Source: Eremomyces bilateralis CBS 781.70 (Eukaryota > Ascomycota > Dothideomycetes > Eremomycetales > Eremomycetaceae). Taken from it: a DNA stretch of 64,000 bases. This document shows, piece by piece, positions 9,407 to 22,887 of this stretch. The stretch's first letter is position 1, and every line of letters starts with the position of its first letter. Location of the stretch: assembly GCF_010015585.1 (NCBI RefSeq), contig NW_022985087.1, forward strand, positions 323,841 through 387,840. Direction: 5' to 3'. Made by a program: the position numbers and the translations under genes. The notes beneath the pieces are model-generated. The model saw only the letters and a program-made list of their open reading frames with translations. It made no database searches and was not told the origin of the DNA.

Positions 9407-12054
9407 ATGGCTTCAAAAGCGGAGGGCAGTAACACCGTCAAGCCCTCATTTGCAAAGGTCAGCCCCAGACGACATTTTGGGTCTCAACGGCCTGGTGAGC
9501 TCACTCGTGTCGATGATCAGGTGGCTGCCTCGAATTATAAGCCCACAGGACCCAAGAAGATCGATACCACTATAGCTGCTACTCCGGTCGAGCAGACCGT
9601 TGGTCCATCCAATGCTGCCGGAAATCCATCGGTTCCTGCAACTTCGGAGATGCAGACCCCGACCATCGTGACTACAAAACCGCCAGTAGTATCAAAAGCT
9701 ACGCCGACTGTTGCCTCGAGTGCGACTGCAAAAGGGATCAAGATGCCGCAAGTTGGAGAACGACCGCTTCCTGATGGGATCAAGAACTCCATTGCGGATG
9801 ACAACAGCACCCAAGTTTCTTCCTCTGGGGGCTCGGCGAAGGTTCCTAGCCTGGATGGAAAAAGCACTACATCTGGTACTACATTCGCCATGGACGAGAA
9901 AGAATCCCTTCGACCAGACGACAGTGCAAGCTTGCGAGCCGTGGAGGAAGAGGATGCCTTCTCGCCCGCCGAGTCGGTAAACGCAGAATCACGCAATGGT
10001 TCGGATACCGGTGCACAAGCCTTTCGTGATCAGTTACATGAGATTGCTGTTATTGATCCAATGTCAAAGCGTTACCCTGGGGATGTACCAGCTCCTCCTC
10101 CGGTCAGTCATCCGGCCGGCAACCCAGGCGATGCTTTCAACAATCCTATGCAGGAGTACTCGCTTCCTGTGAGACCCGACACCAATCCTACGAATGGAAT
10201 GCCACAACCGGACGAAAAGCTGATCGAAGCACTTCAATCGTACCGAGATCGCGTCTGGGTTCTCAAACTTGAGCAAGACGTCTTAGACTTCATCAAGAAT
10301 CCGAGGTGAGTACCTACCTTGACTTATAAAAGAGTTCTCTAACACATTCGCAGTGAGCAACAGCTGGACTTGCCTCAGTGTAACTCATTCTATCGGATGC
10401 TTGCACATCGAATGGCAGACTATTACATGCTGAGGCATACGCTCGACCCATCCGGGAACGCTGTTCGCATCCATAAGACCGATTTTAATAGACTGTGGGT
10501 TTATCCTCCCTAAGGAGTCACAGAAAGTACTAATTCCTCTCCAGTCCGGCTCCTTTGTGCAGCTGGCCTGTCGTCTCTACGATTACACCGCCGCCTAGCC
10601 TTCCTGCAAGGACCATAATGCGTCGCAGCGATGATGGCAAAAATACCCCAAACACCGACGCAGCCGGCTCCAAGTCCAACAGCGAGGTTGGAGCCGACGG
10701 TACGAGCGAGGGGGGCGACGCCAAATCGAAGGGACAGCTGTCTCGAGAAGAACGCGAAGCGAAATACAAGGAGGCACGCATGCGCATCTTCGGCAGTTCC
10801 GAGGAGACGGAGAATGCTGACGGCGAGATCAACCCGGATAATGCCGACATTTCTCGATCCAGTTCCGTGGCCGGAAAGCGGAAGGCTGCGAATAAGAAGC
10901 AAAGAAACTATGACAATGACGGGTTTGAAGCCAGGTCTCAGTTCAATCCGTACTACGCCCCTCCTCCCACGTATATGGCGCCCGACAACAACTACTATGC
11001 TGGATATCCCGGCATGGGCAACAACACACCGTATCCGCCAAACGGTACCAATGCTATGGCCTCCAACGGATCCTTCCAACCCATGCCGCAATCTCCCACC
11101 GGTCTCGGCTGGCAGCAACCGCAGTTCATGGGCCCCCCTCAGAATGTAGGGAGTCCAATGTACACTGCACCGAGTGGGCAAATGTTCGACCTTTCAGCGG
11201 ATTTCCAACGTGGAATGCAGTCATTCCAGAACTCTGCGAGTTCTCCTCAGATGCCCCCACGATATCCGGTACACAATGGTCCAGCAAAATCGGGGTTCCC
11301 CATGCAGCAATATCCCCAGCAATGGCCTCAGTCCCCGGTTATGCCGAACATGCCGAATCCGTCACCCGGGATGGGCAACAATAACATGTCCTTCAACTTC
11401 CCTCCGGGCCCGAATATGGGCCATCCTCAACACTCCTATGGCATGCCTCCTGGATCTCCGTATTTCAATGGCAATGGCGCAAGAGTGCAGTCGGCAGGTT
11501 ATCCGCACAATCGGCAACAGTTCAACCCGCAGAGCCAGTCCTTCAACCCGCAGAGCCAGACGTTCATACCCGGATCTCAAAACCAGATGAACATGGGACC
11601 CATGCCCACGCATAACGGACCGATCGGACCCTACCCTCCCAACCGCAACATGACACCGTCCTCGACTCTCAACCACACAACTGCCCACAGCTCCATCACC
11701 CCGAACCGCGCACAACCGAACGGCCAGACCCCCCCGTCCACCAACTCTACCGCCACGGCGTCGGCAGGAAACAGCGCGACCAACAGCATGGGATCCCTCA
11801 CCCACCCACTCCCCCACCCGCCCCCAACCCAGAGCAGCATCTCCAAATGGGGCACCCCCTCCAGCCTCCCGCAGAAACCCCCTCCCCCCGCAACTATGCA
11901 GCCGGAGAAATTCATCGAGACCCACCGTGGCACCCCGCCGCACGCCATCCCCGGCATGCCACGGATGCCATCCGCGGCAGGGATGCTCGGGATCGCGCCG
12001 ATGGCGATGTTTACTGGGAACGGGATGTCGGGTCGGGGGACGGGTCAGAAATAG
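9407..12054 (+). CDS. R3H and SUZ domain RNA-binding protein
   Basis: Exons 9407-10305, 10354-10494 and 10545-12054 (introns 48 and 50 bp) give 849 residues. The first 280 residues are low-complexity Ser/Thr/Pro. An R3H domain follows around residues 285-345 with the signature FYRMLAHRMADYY (Arg-x3-His). A SUZ motif lies near residues 410-430 (LSREEREAKYKEARMRIFG). The rest is Pro/Asn/Gln/Met-rich and disordered, with short repeats such as FNPQSQSFNPQSQTF. R3H-SUZ proteins (Drosophila Encore, animal R3HDM family, fungal relatives) bind single-stranded nucleic acid and act in mRNA metabolism in the cytoplasm. The prion-like tail suggests entry into RNP condensates (inference). The sixth residue-coding splice junctions both keep the R3H frame, which supports the model. 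Confidence 0.85.
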
Positions 12055-13424
12055 GTGCGAGATTGCGCGACTGCGTGGGTTCTGAGTCTGGTACAGGGAG
12101 GGACATGGACAAGATCGGACGGATCCGATACGAAGTTATGACAATTGCAGGGCACTCGTCGAAAACCTTGTGATCATGGCGAACGGGGAGTTTGCCGGTA
12201 GGTGTATGGTCAGTCGGAAACCACGCCATAAACGTGTTTCCACACCCAGAAAACATAGACGCGCTCTTCGACACAGCATCGTCGTCGGCGCGGATTTTCG
12301 CGGATTTTCCGGGGCGTTTTGCATAGCTTATGGGCTGGGGCATGCGGTGGGATGGGGCGTTACGGATGGGTGCTTATGCTACGGCTTGATTAGACGGGTA
12401 ATCATAAATGGGAAAAACTGTCATTGAACGTCTTTGAGGTCTTTTTATTGGTGTCACTAGCTGAGATTTCGCCGTCCTGGTGGTGTGGATCCATACCACT
12501 GTAACTAATATCTATGTCCGGACCATCCTCCTATGTTGCTCCATCCACCATCGCGGCACCCGATCCAAGCTCCTTGTAAGATTCGGGTATGCCAACGCCT
12601 GCATTTAGCAAAGTTATTTATAGGAATTCCATCGCGCTCGAAACTGCTAACGTGGCGGTTTAATTCTTAAACGCTGCACTAACAAGAGCGCGAGAATGCC
12701 GAGGAAAGCTTCCCTGAGTTGTTTCTAGTCCTATTGGTACGACAGACGATGGATGGGCAGGATTAACAGTAAATACGATCACAATGGAAGTATTCAAGAG
12801 GGTAGAAAGACTGTATTCAGTTTCGAATCGACGCTGTTCCTTTATTCTATGAACATCAAGGTTTTAATTACATGCGCTTCGATCCCATGCAGCCTCCCAA
12901 TTGGACCTGCCCACTACATATACATACTCCTGAGCGCCGGTGCAAATGAGGGTATCAATTCCAATTCCATGGGATGGAAAGTGGACAAAAGGAGCCAATC
13001 TCGCCGCCCAACACGGAAGTCTTCGACGTAACCCCCGAAATCAGATTCGCTGACTCCCATCCTTGAGTCTCCCTGTGCTTGCACTCTATATAGTTCTTCA
13101 GCCGTCATGTAGGGGAAAGGTTTCTCATAACCCCGCTCGGTACAGGCGTCAATAGTGCAGCCATCACTCGTCTAAGAATACCAGCACCGGGCGAAAGTTC
13201 CGGTGCGAGCTCGATGAGCTGAGGACGTTTGTTGGAAGCGGTGATCGTGTCTGGATGGCGTACAGCAGGGCCGTAGAAAAAGAAAGGACCCTAGCGTCTT
13301 CTGCGAGATCTTCCAGGAGTCGGTAGACGCATGAAAGCCGCGGTATAGGTGACGTGCCATGATAGAGGCCAGTGAGTGCGTGGTAAGAAAACTCCATCTA
13401 TTCTTTGCGGGCAGCGCCAGTGAT
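12055..13424. other. convergent intergenic region, no gene seen
   Basis: This 1.4 kb gap lies between the 3' ends of the R3H-SUZ gene and the NCBP3-like gene, so it mainly holds two 3' UTRs. Short ORFs on both strands lack any recognisable motif and have no good splice partners. The middle (12600-12900) is AT-rich. Confidence 0.5.
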
Positions 13425-14537
13425 TCACCACATATCTTGCGCGGTTTTCCTCCGCGACCTCGTATCCATCGATCCCGGGAACAATTCTCGCCCAGCATTC
13501 TTGCTCTTCTGCGGAAAGAGCTCCACTGCCGGGGTGTCTCTGTCTCGTTTCGCGGCACCTTTGAAGCTCACTTCCCCTTGGCCTTTGGCGCTGGTCCCGG
13601 CCTGACCTTTGACACTGATCTCACCCTGCCCACGGATCTGATAATCGTCCACCCGCTGGTCGGCAGCAACGCGTTCTTCCAAGGTTTTCCGGATGGTCTT
13701 GACCGCAGCCCGATGCTCCGGGCTGATGGGCGGGCCGTCGGAGCTCTGGCCCGTCTCGTCGACGGCGTCTGAGCGTCGGTGATTGGTCGGAGGCGGTCGT
13801 GATGGGTTTCGCGAGCGCGGACGCTTCAACGACGGCTCCGAAACCTTCTCGGGAAAGAGCTCGACGCCCGTATTCAAGCGAGCGATGATGTCGTCGGGCA
13901 TTGGCGGGTCCTCGTCGCGCGATCGCTTCTTGGAACGCGGCGTATCGTACAGAAGCCCCGTAGCGGGACTTCGGCTTCGCCGCTGTCGGGGTTGGTTTCT
14001 CGGGTCCTTCTCCGGGTGCAGGAGGTAGTATCTGCTCAGCTCGTGCGCACGCCGCTTCTTGACGTCGCCCGAGTTAGCTTGGCGGATCGTGAGCTCCGCG
14101 TCCGGGCGCTTGGAGAGGATCCGGGCGGGGCGCAACTGCGCGGCGTCGAAGCTGTGTGGGTCGATGGAATGGTGGGTGAGCGCCTCGAGGGCCGCACGGG
14201 CGTCCTCTTCGGCGAGGAACACGAGATTGGTGGAGGTGTCGTTCAGCCATTCAACCTTGTAGAGGAACTTCGCCGGGAGATACTGGTCGGCGTAGGCATG
14301 GATGTCTTCGGTGGAAAGGTCGTCTAGGCCGCGTAGGTGGATTTTCAGAGGAGACGGTGTGAGAGACTCAGCGGACGGCAAGATTGAGGTCGAGGTCGCA
14401 TGAGTCGGCTGAGGATGGCTGGGGAGAGGAGATTCGGTGGATTCTTCGAACGCGAGTTGTTCGATGGAGGGATCGATGGAGAGGTCGAGGTCGATGTCGA
14501 CGTCCATCAGCTCTTGCGGATCCGCCATCTTGTTCAA
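13425..14537 (-). CDS. NCBP3-like nuclear cap-binding family protein
   Basis: A single-exon protein of 370 residues. The start may be either MNKMADPQ or the ATG three codons later. An acidic N-terminus (VDIDLDLSIDPS) is followed by an RRM-like segment near residues 60-125. It contains LRGLDDLSTEDIHAYADQYLP and VEWLNDTSTNLVFL, matching the NCBP3 (C17orf85) family pattern, in which a W-L-(N/D)-D motif contacts the cap. The C-terminal half is basic and disordered. It repeats the tetrapeptide ELFP three times (ELFPEK, ELFPQK, ELFPGS) and a GQG/KGQ ladder near residues 305-335. NCBP3 works with NCBP1 in RNA processing and export in the nucleus; that role is inferred here. Family assignment rests on the N-terminal domain. 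Confidence 0.75.
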   Translation of the reverse strand: MNKMADPQELMDVDIDLDLSIDPSIEQLAFEESTESPLPSHPQPTHATSTSILPSAESLTPSPLKIHLRGLDDLSTEDIHAYADQYLPAKFLYKVEWLNDTSTNLVFLAEEDARAALEALTHHSIDPHSFDAAQLRPARILSKRPDAELTIRQANSGDVKKRRAHELSRYYLLHPEKDPRNQPRQRRSRSPATGLLYDTPRSKKRSRDEDPPMPDDIIARLNTGVELFPEKVSEPSLKRPRSRNPSRPPPTNHRRSDAVDETGQSSDGPPISPEHRAAVKTIRKTLEERVAADQRVDDYQIRGQGEISVKGQAGTSAKGQGEVSFKGAAKRDRDTPAVELFPQKSKNAGRELFPGSMDTRSRRKTAQDMW

Positions 14538-15097
14538 TGTTGCGCACTATTCGGAGTCTAATCGGTCGAAGGTGTGAGAACTGCGAGATAGGACGATCGG
14601 AGGTGAAGTTCTTGCAGTTTTGGTCTGAGGAGTCCGCCGGTAATTGCGGACCTGATAGCGGGGTGACAACAGTGGATGCCAAGACATGACGGGTGCGAAG
14701 CGGCGGAGCGGAATTTGTAGAGCGGAATTCGGAACATGGAGCGGTCAGAGTGACGACCTCTCGAGATGTGATGGGGGACTGATGAACGCGAAGGGAATAC
14801 GACTTTTGAAATTGAACGTTGAGATATCAGATATGCATATTCTAACTATGATTGTAAAGCCACATCACGCATGAAAATAAGGAAATATATGCCCTTCAGT
14901 GGACGTGCAGTCTGGATTCACCGACGGCCGGCGACGGGACCTTCCTGGCAAGGCTGACATATCTGCTTAGTTCATTGAGGATCACCACCCACTCGTCCAT
15001 TGACATGATCGAGTGGCTTATCAACAATGTCATAGTTCAACCGCAGTGTTGCCTTGGTTGGTTATAGAAATGAGTGTTGAAGGCAACGCCAAGCCAA
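14538..15097. promoter_or_regulatory. divergent promoter, NCBP3-like and MFS genes
   Basis: The gap is 560 bp between two divergent starts. It must carry both promoters. The stretch 14820-14890 is AT-rich. I see no ORF with support and no clear operator. Confidence 0.5.
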
Positions 15098-16644
15098 ATG
15101 GACACGCAAGAAGGCCTGAGGCCAGCAGCGGCTGGACGAAGCAGCATCGACTCGGATTCCACTGATATATCAGAGCTAGTGATTGAGGAGCCTCCGGAGT
15201 CGCATGGCGGATTCCCTCCAAGAGACGGGATTGAGGCGTGGAAATTCCTGTTGGGTTGTTCTATAGTTGAAGCTTTTATCTGGGGTATGATACACCCATC
15301 CTCCCCGATCTCTCCGCTCGAACAAGGGACTAATGCGGTGATACCATATTAGCATTTGCCCTATCGTTCGGGATATTCGAGGCCTATTTTGGAACTCACC
15401 CGGCATATCAATCATCCTCATATATATCCACCATCGGAACCCTCTCCGTCGGCCTATCTTATCTAGGCCTTCCTCCCATCAACGCCTTAGCGCTCCGTTA
15501 CCCCCACCGCCAGCGTCAGCTCATGATCCTAGGCTGGCTACTCACCCTGTTCTCTCTTCTCTGCGCCTCCCAGGCCACCAAGGTATGGCACCTGGTGCTC
15601 TGGCAAGGTTTCGCGCTCGGCCTCGGCTGGGTCGTCTGCTATGCGCCGTTCCTGATCATGTTGAACGGGTGGTTCGACAAGCGGCGAGGCCTGGCGTACG
15701 GTATCGTGTTCGGCGCCTCGGGTCTAAGCGGGATGATTATTCCGTTCTTATTAGAGAAAGGTCTACGGGAACACGGCTATGAAGTCACGCTGCAGTACTT
15801 CGTCCTTGCCACCATCATCGTGACCGGTCCAGCATTACTGTTAATCAAGCCTCGAGTAACTTCTCAGAAACGGGAACTGCAGCAGGACGACACTTCGCCA
15901 TTCCTAGGACGTCCACACCGAAAGCCACAGGACATAAACACCGACAACTCTTACTATGGCTTCTTGCATTCCGTCCCCGCCCTCCTCTTCATGCTCTCCG
16001 TTCTTCTCCAAGGCCTCGCCGGCTTCCTCCCGGACATTTTCATCCCTTCTTATTCCGCTGCAATATCCCCACCCGGGAACTACGGAGATCTCCTCCTCGC
16101 ACTCCGCTCTTTGTTCCAAACCGTTGGACAAATCGGCATCGGCTATGCTTCCGACGTATTCCATCCGCTTCTTCCGCCATTCATCGATGTTGCGGTGTCG
16201 ACTGTGTCGGTTATCGGAATCTGGGGTCCCGCGAAGTCGACACCAGTGCTCGCCTTGTTTGCTTCTATATGGGGCGCATTTGCTGGGGGTTATAGTGTCG
16301 TGTGGTTTCGAGCTGTGGCTCTATTGGCCGAGTCTCGAATTTCGTCAGCAGAGAGGTCAAGACCGGAGGGTTGCTCACCGCAGACAGTGACAATGTACGG
16401 ATGGTGTAGTTTCCTACGCGGGGTCGCGATGATCGTCGGTGGTTATATAGGAGCTAATTTACTAGGGAAAGAATCCGATGTGGATCTAGAGAAATTCGGA
16501 CTGGGCAGATGGGATTGGGTGGTGCGGTTTTGTGCGATCGCGCTGTTTGCGAGTACGATTTGCGGGGGCCTGTGCTGGAAGTGGGACATCGTCGCACGAC
16601 GACGGCGGGCGAATCGATCGGCTCATACACTAGATGACCGGTAG
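15098..16644 (+). CDS. MFS transporter, monocarboxylate (MCT/Mch) type
   Basis: Exons 15098-15284 and 15353-16644 (68 bp intron) give 492 residues. The start at MDTQEGLRP is the first ATG in frame. The splice restores EAFIWAFALSFGIFEAYFG inside the first membrane helix. About twelve hydrophobic helices are visible, including LWQGFALGLGWVVCYAPFLIML and FVLATIIVTGPALLLI. The loop DKRRGLAYGIVFGASGLSG between helices 4 and 5 is typical of MCT-family carriers. A cytoplasmic loop with Gln/Asp-rich sequence splits the two halves. The likely role is proton-coupled movement of a small carboxylate across the plasma or vacuolar membrane. The substrate is not predictable. The acidic, Ser-rich N-terminus (SIDSDSTDISELVIEEPPES) may be a phosphorylation or ubiquitylation region. 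Confidence 0.85.
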
Positions 16645-17032
16645 GGTCGCGAGAAGGATCTTGGAGAGGTTGAATTGCATAGGACTTCAATAACGCAAAC
16701 GAGCGATGAACCACACGCTTCGCGGAACAAATAAACCATCGTTTTTTGCAGTGCGTACCGTCAGCTCTTGAATTCATACCTGTATTGCAAAATTGCTACC
16801 CGCCGCCATTCACATCGAACACTGCCCTGCCAATTCTCTCACGTAAAAATAACTGAAGAACCCTTTTCCGTCGCGTCAAATGCATGGTCATTGCATTCGT
16901 GGACCAATTTCGCAAGCTTGCCTACACCAGTCAAATCAACCACTACTCCTGCAACACCTCAACCGGTTCCGGAGACAGCGAGCCTGAAGCCGGATCAGCG
17001 GTGTGTCCTCATACCAATAGAATGGGAACGAC
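16645..17032. other. convergent spacer
   Basis: This stretch lies between the 3' ends of the MFS gene and sec23. It should contain both 3' UTRs. Nothing else is seen. Confidence 0.55.
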
Positions 17033-19637
<2,605 letters not shown>

Positions 19638-20785
19638 CGTGTCCGAGTTTGAGCGCTGTTCTGCAGCTCACAACAGCTCGAACTCTGCCTGTGCCGCGGT
19701 CTTTCAGGTGGCCTTTACTCTAGAATAAGGAATTCGATTGCGACGACGAAGCACCACGGTGATCGGCGGGGAATGAGTGGTGTTGGGAAATGCGAGGTGT
19801 CAATGTGGAACTTTGGGAATCATATGATTAGGAGGAATCGTTGCTCATCAAATCCAAGGAAGAGCACGACAGGAAGTGCCAGCTATCTTGATGTTTGAAC
19901 GGTAACGGTATCGGCCACAGTGGAAGTTCCAGGTTGTGGACAGCGAGTGACTAGGTTCCTAATCGGGTTTAGCGCGTCACACTCCCGCCTTTATCTTGAC
20001 TTCCGCTTCCTCCCAATTTTCTTCTTCTCTCTTAACATTATCGCCAGCACAAATTCCATATTATTATCGACATCCTCCGATCTTTTCTGCGGAGGTTGTT
20101 TTCGTGCTGTGCGGAGAGTAATATTACTATCTCATTACTGGGCACCTGGACTGGAAGAGTCATTCCGACTCTTGGGATATTCTGGGAATCAGTAGAGGTA
20201 CATTTCGACTCTGAGGACTGTGTATTTGCTCTTGAAATCAATACTTCCTTCATATTCAATATCTGTCCGCATCTTGTTAATGATACTGTGGTGACTTCGC
20301 GTTATTAAGAGCTTGGTCGGCGCTGCAATGATCGCTTGGCTCGAACCGAGCAGGAGGAACTGAAGCAAGATGGTGGAGTCGACTCCGAAAGGATGATTCA
20401 TTCTCCCTAAATCCGAAGGGTGTCCACCCATGAACTTGAACTTGAACTCGAACCCAATCCCATCCTGTTTTGTCGCTACATACTGGCCACGCAAGCGAAG
20501 GGAAGCTATCCCCTAAGCCACGCCGCTTCTGCCCAGCAGAATCCCTCTTCATCCCCTCTCAACGCTGGCCTTACAAGCGAAGGGAGCCCGCTCCCTAAGC
20601 CTGCTCCATAAGCCGAGCCTCTTCTGACCAGCAGAATTCCTTCACCCCTTCACACCTCTCCTCCGACGCACCATTGGGCTGCCGATCTGCGGCCACCGTA
20701 GTTCTCCGTACGTCCCCCAGAACCGATGTATGGCGTCCGCCGACCGATCAAACCCGCAGGCCCGCATCTCCCGCCCAATTCCCCT
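19638..20785. other. intergenic with an imperfect direct duplication
   Basis: This is the region upstream of sec23. It contains an imperfect tandem duplication at about 20486-20655 (listed separately). ORFs on either strand are short and lack motifs. The stretch 19990-20300 is AT-rich. Confidence 0.5.
20486..20655. repeat. imperfect tandem duplication, about 75-90 bp unit
   Basis: Two copies share AAGCGAAGGGA, CCCTAAGCC, CTTCTG, CCAGCAGAAT and CCTTC/CTTCATCCCC in the same order. The copies start near 20486 and 20564. Divergence is substantial, including a small insertion in the second copy. It has no coding potential that I can support. Confidence 0.6.
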
Positions 20786-21554
20786 TTAAAGCCTCCCCTC
20801 ATCCACCACGCCCCGTAGCAGCACCGCCCCGGGCCGCGCCATCCTCATCTTCCTCGCCAACGCGTCCCGCTCCCACCACCCCCACCCCCTCACCCTCTCC
20901 CTCCACCTCGTGCATACTGGGCAACAGCATGTGTTGTCCTCCCCTTTGGGCACGGATTGCCCCCCGAATAGGCCACATTTTTGATGGAACCATGTGTCCC
21001 CATCGGCAACATGGTGTCGTGGCTTCGGATGGTCACACGCAACCCACCTGACGTCGTGGTATCTGCCATCGCAGGCTACGCACAGCCTGTCGGATTCGTT
21101 AAGTAGGTTGACGTGCTCCCTCCGCTTTATGGGCCTGTCCGAGGGCGGCGCGCCTGCAGCAACTTCTTCTTCGTCGTCCTCGTCGTCCTCTCGTCCCCGT
21201 TTTTGTCTGCGCGACGTCGGTGACTGCTCGGGGTCGTCACGCCCTGCGTCTCGTCGACTGCGCATTGTTGGGGTTGATGGCGCGGCGCTGTCAGGCTTGC
21301 CTGCGACCCTTCCAGATCGTGGTGCGAGAGTAACTCATAGGGGGATCTGGATGTCGCATGTGGTATGCTTTTCCGATTGCCCGCGGTGTTATGCTCGGGT
21401 GGATGGCCTTGATCGTACGCCAGGCATCCGGGAGCACGACCCCTGGGAACATATCTTCAATCATGGATTCGTCGTCCTTAGAGATCCAGCCCTCAGGAGT
21501 GTCCTCCCTGACACATGGGGATGCTTCGGCGATGCTCTGTCTGGTGTCCAACAT
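20786..21554 (-). CDS. orphan protein with PHD-like Cys/His cluster
   Basis: Two open frames on the minus strand join through a GC-AG intron: exons 21554-21301 and 21257-20786, intron 43 bp with donor AG|GCAAGC and acceptor CGCAG. The product has 241 residues. The N-terminal part (WISKDDESMIEDMF, then VVLPDAWRTIKAIHPSITPRAIGKAYHM) looks like a small helical domain. The middle is acidic and basic low complexity (REDDEDDEEE). The C-terminal part has CVAC, VACDHPKP, HHVADGDTWFHQKC and CCCPVC, a spacing that resembles a C4HC3 PHD or related zinc finger. I do not recognise the protein. A chromatin or DNA-linked role is only a guess. The gene's reality depends on the unusual intron, so confidence is moderate. 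Confidence 0.5.
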
Positions 21555-22887
21555 GGCGAGCGTGAGAGGGGGAGGAGGGGGTTTGTGATGGCCTGAAAGC
21601 CAGGAGGGGAGAAACAATCAACTGACGACTTCGCCGGCGAAGCCCTGTTGATGTGGAAAAGTAAAAGCGGAAACACGGGGAATGCTTGGTGGTCTGAGAG
21701 TACGCTTGTTGTGTGTATCTTGAGCTTTTGCTTGTCTAAAGAAAAACCAGGGAAAGGGAGAGGATGATTGCGAAGATATAGGCCTCGACTTCAACAGGTA
21801 AGAAACATTGCTCTATTGTGGACTTTGCGCTATTGAATTCCTATCCTATGAACCGTACATCGCTATAGAGTTTCTTATTTAGTTCCGCTATTGTTCATCT
21901 ATTGTTCTTCAATTGCTTCCTAGTCCTGCTATTGTTGCTCTGATGAATTAATGTAGTACATTACCTGAAGCCATGTGAATTGCTATCAAGGAGGGTCAGT
22001 TTATTGAGCTTATTGTTCAGTTCCTCTTAATGGTGGCCTTCATCAACATCACTCATCACTATCCGGGCATTCAATGACTAAGTCTCAAATGACCTGGCAC
22101 AACAGCAGTTCGCGGTTTAAATCGAACCGAATTCGAATAGAAGGCTAGCGATATCCTGCTTTCCGACGGTCCGGTAAACGGGGAATTGTTCAGTGATTTT
22201 TGTTCAGAGATAAATTCTGGCAGTTTCGAGGTTCAAGAATCGATGAGCATGAGCACAAATTCAAGGAAACCTTCAAGAAACTATTCCCAACAGAGACCAA
22301 CTTTGAATTCCAGCGGCATATATTTGGAATTCAGACGCTCATGAAGCTCAATAAAAGCCATCTCAATATAGATAAGTATCGGACTTCGAATATAATATGC
22401 GATATGAAAATGATGCTGACTTCAGCACGAATGACTCTATATTGACGGATTTAGGGTTTCAAGAGGAACCTTCAGCGACAGAAGGGAAAGGACAGATATA
22501 TATATATTAGATACTGTAGCAAACATACTTAACCTATGATTCCCATGAAAAGGATGCAGTAAACCTGATGATGACAATTGAAACTGTTGTGGCGATGATT
22601 GAACTGGTTTGATCCTGTCAGACTCTAATTAGTCCATTTAATCCCTTGGCGGTAGAAATTTTGAGGCCTGAGGCAGTCAGGCTGAACAAGAGCTTTGCAG
22701 AATCGCTTGGCAACTGTTTACATCGCGAACTCTCACTCCGTGATCAAGTTTAACACTGGTTGGAGTGGTTAGGTGTTGTTGTCTTCCAGGTCATGAACAA
22801 GCAGTTGCTGTTAGTTGATCCGCTTCTTCTCAAATCCATGTTTCCATCCTAGGCTTCTTTTTCCGCTCTGTCCCATCCACCGTCACT
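21555..22887. other. AT-rich intergenic region upstream of ndc1
   Basis: This 1.3 kb stretch holds no gene I can support. The part 21830-22000 repeats CTATTGTT-type words several times. A short AT-rich microsatellite (TATATATAT) lies at about 22498-22508. The right end must include the ndc1 promoter. Its base composition is more AT-rich than the genes on both sides. Confidence 0.5.

Noticed and set aside
10112-10119. CCGGCCGG inside the R3H-SUZ coding region (also at 19103 in sec23)
   Set aside because: Matches the cluster promoter core but lies in exons of unrelated genes, so it was treated as background and as a warning about motif specificity.
12136-13031. Short ORFs between the R3H-SUZ and NCBP3-like genes
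   Set aside because: No motif and no splice partners; they lie in what should be 3' UTRs.
20674-21596. Plus-strand ORFs over the PHD-like gene
   Set aside because: They are Pro/Ser-rich shadows of the minus-strand gene, which has the structured Cys/His pattern.
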